Of a stretch of DNA of 8,770 nucleotides, positions 1-5,651 are shown in pieces. The translations under genes and the position numbers were made by a program. How positions within the stretch are numbered: position 1 is the first letter of the stretch; every line of letters begins with the position of its first letter. Under the pieces are notes generated by a model that saw only the letters and a program-made list of their open reading frames with translations, had not been told where the DNA came from and searched no databases. Source of the DNA: Thioalkalivibrio sp. (lineage in GTDB: Bacteria > Pseudomonadota > Gammaproteobacteria > Ectothiorhodospirales > Ectothiorhodospiraceae); contig PULL01000284.1 of the NCBI GenBank assembly GCA_003550945.1, forward strand, positions 1 to 8,770, written 5' to 3'.

Positions 1-114
1 ACGACCAAGGCGCTGGATGGCGTCTTCGTGCTGCTGGCCGAAGAGGAACGCAAGATCCGGCAGGACCCGGTTGCACGGACTACGGAACTGCTTCAGGAAG
101 TCTTCGGCAACTGA
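1..114 (+). CDS. DUF4197 domain protein, C-terminal fragment (5' end outside window)
   Basis: Frame 1 is open from the first base and stops at TGA (112-114), giving 37 residues. The peptide runs TTKALDGVFVLLAEEE, then KIRQDPVARTTELL, and ends in QEVFGN. This matches the C-terminal signature I know from DUF4197 proteins: KALDG, then a hydrophobic stretch, EEE, KIR, DP, and a terminal (K/E)VFG. Family members are usually around 220-250 residues with an N-terminal signal peptide, so most of the gene lies to the left of the window. The molecular function of DUF4197 is not known to me; a periplasmic location is usual for the family but cannot be seen here. The gene converges on the yhaN-like gene, with 16 bases between the two stops. 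A larger overlapping frame (17-622) is in a different register and is not this gene. Confidence 0.8.
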   Translation, partial: TTKALDGVFVLLAEEERKIRQDPVARTTELLQEVFGN

Positions 115-134
115 GGTCCGCGCAGGCACCTCAG
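111..134. terminator. Inverted repeat holding both convergent stop codons; possible bidirectional terminator
   Basis: CTGAGGT (111-117) and ACCTCAG (128-134) are perfect 7-bp inverted copies separated by 10 bases. The stem can extend through CC (118-119) pairing with GG (125-126) if C127 bulges, leaving a 5-base loop. The TGA of the plus-strand DUF4197 gene (112-114) lies in one arm and the TGA of the minus-strand yhaN-like gene (133-131) lies in the other. Position between converging genes suits a shared terminator. No clear T-tract follows on either strand, so a strong intrinsic terminator is not supported. It could also be a transcript-end stabiliser or chance. Confidence 0.35.
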
Positions 135-3100
135 GCGTCGGCGAGAAATTCCACGTGCAGCTCGGCACCGAGCTGCTCGCGCGCGATGTCGACCAGGTGC
201 CGGTGGTGGGTGAAGAACAGCACCTGCGTCCGGGCCGCAAGCTGGCCCAGCACCGCGAAACCGGCGCCCGCGCGCTGGTCGTCGAAATTGATGAACAGGT
301 CGTCGGCAACGAACGGCAGCCCCGGGGCGTGATCGAGGTAGTCTTCGATCGAGGCGATGCGAAGCGCCAGGTACAGCTGATCGGCGGTGCCGGTGCTGAG
401 CCCCGGTACTGGCACGCTGTCTCCGTCCGCGCGCAGCCCGGTCAGCTGCGGCTGATCCCGGTCGTCGTACTCCACCCGCAACGCCGAGAATGCGCTTCCG
501 GTCAGGGTCGCGAAAATTTCTCCCGCCCGCCGGAGCATCGGCGCCTGTTTCTCGCGACGATAACGGTCGATCGCCCACTTCAGCAATTCCGCGGCCGTGC
601 GGGTGCGGACATAGCGCTCTGAGATCGCGCGCAGCTCGGCAAGCGCCTCTTGCCGGGCCGCCGCCGCCCGGGCGGCAGCATCGTCTCCACCGATGGCCGC
701 GAAGGCCTCGCGGGCCGCAGCACGGGCCTCCACCGCAGCCTCCAGGCGCCGGCGCAGTTGCCGCAGCTCCTGGGCCAGCGCCTGCTCCCGCGCGGAGACC
801 TCGTCCACGTCCGCACCGGCACACTCGCGCTCCAGCTCTTCCACCGGCAGGCCGTCACCCTCCTGCTCGAGTGTCTGCCAGATTTGGTCGAGCTCGCGGT
901 GCAGCATCCGCGCGGCCGCGTCGCGTTCGATCGCGTCACGCAGACCGGCAACGGAATCCACCCCGCCCATCTCCATCAGTCGCGCCAGGACTCCCTGCGC
1001 CTGCCGCAACTGCTCTTCCGCGACGGCCCGCTCCCCGTCCAGCGTGCGAATCTGCTCTTCCCGGTCCAGATGACGTTTGCGGATCTCCTGAGCAGTGGCC
1101 AGACGGCCCTCGATTTCGACCACCGCCTCTTCCGCCCGGAGCTGCCCAAGATCCTGCGCGATATCGCGTACCAGCGCCTCGACCTGCTGTTCGAATGAAG
1201 TGATGTCGCGCTGGATCTTCTCGATACGGTCATGGCGCAGGCCGTGGACCTGTGCCGCCAGGCTCTGGAGTTCCTCGATCCCTTCGAGCTGCCGTGCGAT
1301 CTCCCGTGCGTCTGTCTCGGCAGACAGGCCCAAGTCGCGGATCACCCGGTCCCAACGCTGCCGCCAGTCGTGCCAGGCGGCGTTCGCGCGCTCGAGACCG
1401 CGACGGCGACGCTCAACCTCCTCAACCGCCTCCCGCAAATCTTCCTCGGTCCGTCGCCGGTCGGCTTCGGCCTGCTCGAGCGCGCGCAGCCGATCCACGC
1501 CTCGCTGCAGCAATACCGGCAACGCCGGTTCGTCTGGTTCGCGCGCAAGCCCGTGCCGGTCGAACTCCGTGAGCAACAGCTCGCGAGCGCTCCGTTCCTC
1601 TTCGCACAACGCGGCGTGACGGGCGGCAGCCGTTTCGCGGGCCCGCAGGCTTTGCAGAAGTTGCTCCCGCGCGTCCAGCCACGCAAGCATCGCTTCGGGG
1701 GCCAGCGGCTTCACCGGAGCGGCACTCCAGAGTGCTTCCCAGGCGGCGTTCAACTCCCGGCCCTCGGCATCCAGCACGGTCCGGCGCCGGGCCAGGGCCT
1801 CGACCACCCCCTGCTGCACCTCCACCGCGTCGGCCAACTGGACCAGGCGGCCCACGGTTTCGGCGTACTCGAAACGCCGGTCCGCCAGCGCGTCCGCCCT
1901 CAGGAGCGCCGCCTGGAAACGCTCCGGAAGCTCCTCAAGCACATCGGCGAACCTTGCCTGCTCTTGCGCGGACAGAGACTCGCCACGCAGGTGGCTGCGC
2001 ACCAGCAGCACCCAGAGTTCGTCCCGGTACCGGCGTGCCTGGAGCAAGTCTTCGGCGGACAGATCGCCGCTTTCGCGCGAGGCCCGCTTAAGACCGCGTT
2101 GCAGCCGCAGCAGTTCCTCGTCTGCCTGTTGGACCTCCCGTTTCAGGTCGCGATCGCGCTGTTCCCAGTCGAGCACGAGGTCGCGCTGGCGCTGGACTTC
2201 CGCCCGCGTCGGCACCCGGATCTCGACCAGGGCCTCCGGGGACGCGAATCCGGGGTGCAGCCCGCTGTAGTGACGCTGCACGTCCAGGCGCGCCTGTTCG
2301 AGCTCCAGCGCCGCTGCCTGCAGCCTGACCGACAGCTCGCCCTGCGCGGCCACGGCAGCCACCGCGGCGGCCAATCCGCCGTGATCCGGTGGCCGTGGAA
2401 GCGCTTCCAGCCGGTCCCGAATCCGCTGCTCGCGAACCCCGGCGTCATGCAGGGCCTCCCGTGCTCCATCCAGTGACGAGGCCAGAGCCCCGCGCTCGGC
2501 CAACAGCGAACGCGCGAGGTGCAGCTTCGCCCGCGGCGGCAACGCCGCGATTGCGGCATCCGCCTCATCTGACGGCCAGCCCAGTTCTTGCGCCAGCGCG
2601 AGCAGCCGGGTCTCCGCCGAGGCCAGCTCTGCCTGACGCTTGGGCAGATCCCCGCGCGCGCGCCGCACCTCGATGCGGCGCTCGTGCAGGAACTGCACGT
2701 CGTCACTGCGCAACAGCAGCGCTGTATCGGAGTTGAGTCCCGCGAGCTCCTCCGTCGTCTCGCGAATCCGGTCGGTCAGCGTGTCGATACGGATCGACGC
2801 CTGCAGCACGCGGGATTCGGTGTCGGCCAACTGCTGGTCGGTGCCGTCCGGAATGGCGGTCACCGTCCCCATGGCCGCGAGCTCTCGGGCCAGCTCCTGC
2901 CTGCGCCGCACGTCCCGGTGCACGCGCCGGATGCGGGCGAGGCGTTGGCCTTCGACCTGCAGTTGCACGTACTCCGCTTCCAGCTCCGCGTGGGCCTGCT
3001 CCGCGGCCGCGGCAGCGGCGCGCTTCTCCTCCCACTGTGCGGCGGTCACTGTCAGTTCGCGCAATTCACGGTCCGCCTGCTCGAGCCGGTCGGCCGCCTG

Positions 3101-3655
3101 CGTGTAGCGGCGCCGCGACGCGCGACGCGCCCCCCACAATCCATCGGCCTCCTCTTCCAGGGCCGTCAGCCGGTGGCGCAGGTCCGCGATCCCCGCACCG
3201 GCCGCGAACAGCATCTGGCCGATCTCGTCACGCGCATCCAGAATCTCGCGCCCCCCCTTTTCCAACCGCTGGTAGTCGAGGCTGAACATGCGCTCGAAGA
3301 ACCCGCGGTCGGTGCCGGCCAGGAATGGCTGCAGCACGGACTCGCCACCCGCCAGCGGCAGCTCGTCTGCACCCAGCACCGTTTCCTTGCTGCCCTTTCG
3401 GCGCCGGAATTCCAAGGTCTGGGTGCCGGATTCCAGAACCGCACCAAGACGCATGTCCTTGTAGTCATGCACGAAGTTGAAGGCGGACTGCATCGGGATG
3501 CCGAACAGCAGGTCCTCGATCCCGGAAAGTGCGGTGGACTTGCCGGCCTCGTTCGGACCGAAAATCAGATGTAGGTCCTGTTGCCCACCCGGCAAGTCGA
3601 TCGACCGCCCGGTGAAGTGACCGTACCGCAACAGATCGAGACGGCGCAGGCGCAT
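131..3655 (-). CDS. yhaN: YhaN-family SMC/Rad50-like ATPase
   Basis: This 1174-residue protein has ATPase halves at its two ends joined by long helical coiled-coil regions, the plan of Rad50/SbcC/SMC proteins. Walker A is GPNEAGKST at residues 33-41. The next ~130 residues carry the YhaN-type AAA segment, including FSLDYQRLEKGG near 124-135 and IGQMLFAAGAG at 145-155. Residues ~165-1035 are rich in Glu, Arg, Ala, Leu and Gln. The C-terminal half has the ABC-signature-like LSTGTADQ (1086-1093), Walker B LPFVADD (1113-1119), NFDDQR (1123-1128) and an H-loop FFTHHRH (1147-1153). Only two cysteines occur (684 and 945) and there is no CxxC, so there is no Rad50 zinc hook. The ATG start gives the expected family N-terminus (MRLRRLDLLRYGHF) and lies one base after the yhaO stop (TGAAATG), with AGAGG 9 bases upstream. 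It probably forms an ATP-driven DNA-processing complex with the adjacent YhaO-like protein; the family is often annotated as DNA repair, but its true role is less clear than that of SbcCD. Confidence 0.93.
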   Translation of the reverse strand: MRLRRLDLLRYGHFTGRSIDLPGGQQDLHLIFGPNEAGKSTALSGIEDLLFGIPMQSAFNFVHDYKDMRLGAVLESGTQTLEFRRRKGSKETVLGADELPLAGGESVLQPFLAGTDRGFFERMFSLDYQRLEKGGREILDARDEIGQMLFAAGAGIADLRHRLTALEEEADGLWGARRASRRRYTQAADRLEQADRELRELTVTAAQWEEKRAAAAAAEQAHAELEAEYVQLQVEGQRLARIRRVHRDVRRRQELARELAAMGTVTAIPDGTDQQLADTESRVLQASIRIDTLTDRIRETTEELAGLNSDTALLLRSDDVQFLHERRIEVRRARGDLPKRQAELASAETRLLALAQELGWPSDEADAAIAALPPRAKLHLARSLLAERGALASSLDGAREALHDAGVREQRIRDRLEALPRPPDHGGLAAAVAAVAAQGELSVRLQAAALELEQARLDVQRHYSGLHPGFASPEALVEIRVPTRAEVQRQRDLVLDWEQRDRDLKREVQQADEELLRLQRGLKRASRESGDLSAEDLLQARRYRDELWVLLVRSHLRGESLSAQEQARFADVLEELPERFQAALLRADALADRRFEYAETVGRLVQLADAVEVQQGVVEALARRRTVLDAEGRELNAAWEALWSAAPVKPLAPEAMLAWLDAREQLLQSLRARETAAARHAALCEEERSARELLLTEFDRHGLAREPDEPALPVLLQRGVDRLRALEQAEADRRRTEEDLREAVEEVERRRRGLERANAAWHDWRQRWDRVIRDLGLSAETDAREIARQLEGIEELQSLAAQVHGLRHDRIEKIQRDITSFEQQVEALVRDIAQDLGQLRAEEAVVEIEGRLATAQEIRKRHLDREEQIRTLDGERAVAEEQLRQAQGVLARLMEMGGVDSVAGLRDAIERDAAARMLHRELDQIWQTLEQEGDGLPVEELERECAGADVDEVSAREQALAQELRQLRRRLEAAVEARAAAREAFAAIGGDDAAARAAAARQEALAELRAISERYVRTRTAAELLKWAIDRYRREKQAPMLRRAGEIFATLTGSAFSALRVEYDDRDQPQLTGLRADGDSVPVPGLSTGTADQLYLALRIASIEDYLDHAPGLPFVADDLFINFDDQRAGAGFAVLGQLAARTQVLFFTHHRHLVDIAREQLGAELHVEFLADA

Positions 3656-3656
3656 T

Positions 3657-4934
3657 TCAGTCCGCCTCTGTGGTGAGCCGCGCGAGCAGATGCGGCAGCA
3701 CGGCCGCGACCAGTGCGCGCTGGTCACCCTCCAGTGCCGCGTTCAATATCGAATCGCGCTCGATCTCGGCGCGGACCGCGTGCGGGAGGCGCTGCAGCAT
3801 CTGCCCCGGGTCCGCGCCCAGCCGCTCCAGCAGGTCACCGTCTGCGTGCGCCTCTCCCAACATCCGCTGGAGCTCCCCAAGCGCGTCGCTGCGCGCGGCC
3901 TGGTCCGCAGCATCGCGGTCGGGCCGGGTTGCCACCACCACTTTCTCGATCCAGGCCGCGTCCACGCCCAGCCCGAGGGCGGCCGAGCGCGCCTCGGCCA
4001 GCAGGTGGTCTTCGGCCGCGAGCAGTTGATCGTGCGCGGCGGTCCGGCCACGCAACTCGATCCGGCAGGCGAGCAGACGACCGTCCGCCTGCCGGTCCAC
4101 AGCCTGCTCAAGCGCGGCGCGGATCTGCGCGACGGCATCGGCGACGCGAGCGTCCGGGCTCAACGGCACCGGCACCAGGCTCCAGCGCACCACATCGACC
4201 GGCACGGCTGCCAGCTCTGCAAGCACACCGTCCCTGACCGTGGCCAGCACCGCTCCCTTCGCCCCCGTCTCGCGAATGTGGCGGCCCTGCAGGTTGCCGG
4301 GGAAGACCACGTGAGGATGCTCGTGCAGAACCTGGAATTGGTGCACATGGCCGAGCGCCCAATAATCGTAACCCTTGGCCACGAGGTCGCTGAGCCCACA
4401 GGGCGCATAGTTTTCGTGCCCACCCATCCCACCCAGGCCGGTGTGCAGCACACCGATGTTCAGGTCGCAGTCCAGTGGATCAGGATAGCCGGGCACGAGG
4501 TTGTCGCGCTCGTCACGGCGCCGGAAGCTCTGGCCGTGCAGTGCCACCCCGATCTCTTCCAGCACAAAGGTCTCGGGTGCACGGGCCCCGAACACCCGAA
4601 CGTTGCCCGGCAGAGACAGCCGGCGGGTGATCTGGCTCTCCGCGTCGTGATTGCCGTGCAGAACGAACGCGGGAATGCCAGCCTCGTTCAGGCGACCCAT
4701 CTGCGCCGCGAAGAAAAGCCCCGTTCGATAGTCGCGCCAGTCGCCGTCGTAAAGGTCGCCGGCAATGATCAGGAAGGCGACCTCCTCGGCAATGGCCAGC
4801 GTCACCAGTTGTTCGAAGGCCTCGCGGGTGGCGGCACGTATCCGCTCGGCCGCACTTCCCTCCTGCCCCGCCAGCCCCCGAAGCGGGCTGTCCAGGTGGA
4901 TGTCGGCAGCGTGCAGGAATCGGAAGGAGGCCAA
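3657..4934 (-). CDS. yhaO: YhaO-family Mre11/SbcD-like metallophosphoesterase (probable DNA exonuclease)
   Basis: This 425-residue protein has the full calcineurin-like/Mre11 metal site. DIH is at residues 11-13, GDLYD at 59-63, GNHD at 94-97, a histidine in VLHTG at 164, and GHVH at 195-198. The N-terminal ~215 residues are the phosphoesterase domain. The remaining ~200 form an Ala/Arg/Glu-rich helical C-terminal region suited to binding the partner ATPase, and end in AAVLPHLLARL. No signal peptide or membrane segment is visible, so it should be cytoplasmic. The start codon is TTG (4934-4932). Only six codons separate it from the in-frame TGA of the upstream regulator gene, none is ATG or GTG, and the catalytic motif starts at residue 11, so TTG is essentially forced. 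The gene is followed after one base by the yhaN-like gene, the usual order of this pair. By analogy with Mre11-Rad50, it would be the nuclease subunit. A phosphodiesterase with another substrate remains possible. Confidence 0.93.
   Translation of the reverse strand: MASFRFLHAADIHLDSPLRGLAGQEGSAAERIRAATREAFEQLVTLAIAEEVAFLIIAGDLYDGDWRDYRTGLFFAAQMGRLNEAGIPAFVLHGNHDAESQITRRLSLPGNVRVFGARAPETFVLEEIGVALHGQSFRRRDERDNLVPGYPDPLDCDLNIGVLHTGLGGMGGHENYAPCGLSDLVAKGYDYWALGHVHQFQVLHEHPHVVFPGNLQGRHIRETGAKGAVLATVRDGVLAELAAVPVDVVRWSLVPVPLSPDARVADAVAQIRAALEQAVDRQADGRLLACRIELRGRTAAHDQLLAAEDHLLAEARSAALGLGVDAAWIEKVVVATRPDRDAADQAARSDALGELQRMLGEAHADGDLLERLGADPGQMLQRLPHAVRAEIERDSILNAALEGDQRALVAAVLPHLLARLTTEAD
3665..3669 (-). 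promoter_or_regulatory. Ribosome binding site of the yhaN-like gene, inside the end of yhaO
   Basis: AGAGG (3669-3665 on the minus strand) lies 9 bases before ATG 3655 and within the last codons of the yhaO-like gene. It supports the ATG at 3655 over an upstream in-frame ATG at 3727, which would overlap yhaO by 71 bases. Confidence 0.6.
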
Positions 4935-4939
4935 TGGAA

Positions 4940-4949
4940 CCCTGGCTCC
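4940..4949 (-). promoter_or_regulatory. Ribosome binding site for the TTG start of yhaO
   Basis: The 18-base gap after the regulator's stop carries GGAG (4949-4946, 11 bases before TTG) and AGGG (4943-4940, 5 bases before TTG). Neither is at the ideal distance, and with a TTG start this suggests modest initiation that may depend on ribosomes arriving from the upstream gene. Confidence 0.45.
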
Positions 4950-4952
4950 GGT

Positions 4953-5651
4953 TCAGGCGAGGTCGCGCCCGGATGGCACCGGTGGCGCCAGACGTTCGGG
5001 CAGCGGTGCGCGAAGCCCGCCGAGAAGAAACGACATCAACCGCGGGATCAGCTGGGCGGGGTCCTGCTGATCAAAGCGCCCATCGAAGACCTGGAGGTTG
5101 TCGGTGCCCGCGATCGCGTACGAGGTTGCGCCCATCATGAAATAAAAGCGCCAAAGGATCTCCTCCCGCGGCACCCCGGGAAGCGAGCCGCACAGCGCTG
5201 CGAGAAAGCGCTGCAGCGTTTCGCCGTACAGGTCCGCCAGGAGGCGGCGCATGAACGGGCTGGTCTCGGTGTGTGTACGCCCGAGCAGGCGCATGAAGCG
5301 ATGGCCGCCGTGCTCGGTATCCGCTGCGAGCTCCAGTGCCGGCTGAAAGAACGCCTCCAGGATCTGGCTCGGCCGCACCGCCCGGCCGGTCTGCCGCGCA
5401 TTCGCGACCGCCCGGTCCAACGCCTCCAGCCGACGCTGGTTCAGTGCCTGCACCCGCCGTTCGAAGATCTCCTGGATCAGGCTGTCCTTGCTGCCGAAGT
5501 GGTAGTTGATCGCGGCCAGGTTCACCCCGGCACGACTCGTGATCATGCGCATCGAGGTCCCGTCGAGGCCGTGCTCGACGAACAGGGTCTCGGCCGCGTC
5601 GAGAATGCGGGCCCGGGTTTCCGGACTGTTTTTGGCCGCGCGCGCGCTCAT
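4953..5651 (-). CDS. TetR-family transcriptional regulator, PsrA-like
   Basis: The protein has 232 residues. The N-terminal DNA-binding domain (about 10-57) starts ETRARILDAAETLFVEHG and has a helix-turn-helix around 33-52 ending in the TetR hallmark NYHFGSKDSLI. The wording of this region, RMITSRAGVNLAAINYHFGS, is very close to Pseudomonas PsrA as I remember it (RLITSKAGVNLAAVNYHFGS). The resemblance continues in the ligand domain: FMRLLG (119-124), LYGETLQRF (141-149) and ILWRFYFMMGA (165-175) match PsrA segments in order. PsrA responds to long-chain fatty acids and represses beta-oxidation genes while activating others, so a fatty acid or acyl-type ligand is the inference here. A Pro-rich tail of about 18 residues follows the last helix. 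The ATG start overlaps the exporter's TGA as ATGA and has GAGGG 7 bases upstream. A longer frame begins far upstream (6059), but it would run through the exporter gene. It probably regulates its own operon; no operator is visible here, and the operon promoter lies outside the window. Confidence 0.92.
   Translation of the reverse strand: MSARAAKNSPETRARILDAAETLFVEHGLDGTSMRMITSRAGVNLAAINYHFGSKDSLIQEIFERRVQALNQRRLEALDRAVANARQTGRAVRPSQILEAFFQPALELAADTEHGGHRFMRLLGRTHTETSPFMRRLLADLYGETLQRFLAALCGSLPGVPREEILWRFYFMMGATSYAIAGTDNLQVFDGRFDQQDPAQLIPRLMSFLLGGLRAPLPERLAPPVPSGRDLA

Noticed and set aside
17..622. Plus-strand frame covering the left edge
   Set aside because: Frame 1, not this frame, encodes the DUF4197 C-terminus ending at 114, and the rest is antisense to yhaN.
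1232..3574. Long plus-strand frames (1232-2476 and 2588-3574) antisense to yhaN
   Set aside because: They lie in the coiled-coil coding region, where biased Glu/Arg/Ala/Leu codons keep the opposite strand open. No motif or plausible gene start supports them.
3656..3727. 24-residue N-terminal extension of YhaN, with a CCRIC cysteine cluster
   Set aside because: It overlaps yhaO by 71 bases, and the family N-terminus starts exactly at the ATG at 3655. The cysteines are not real protein sequence.
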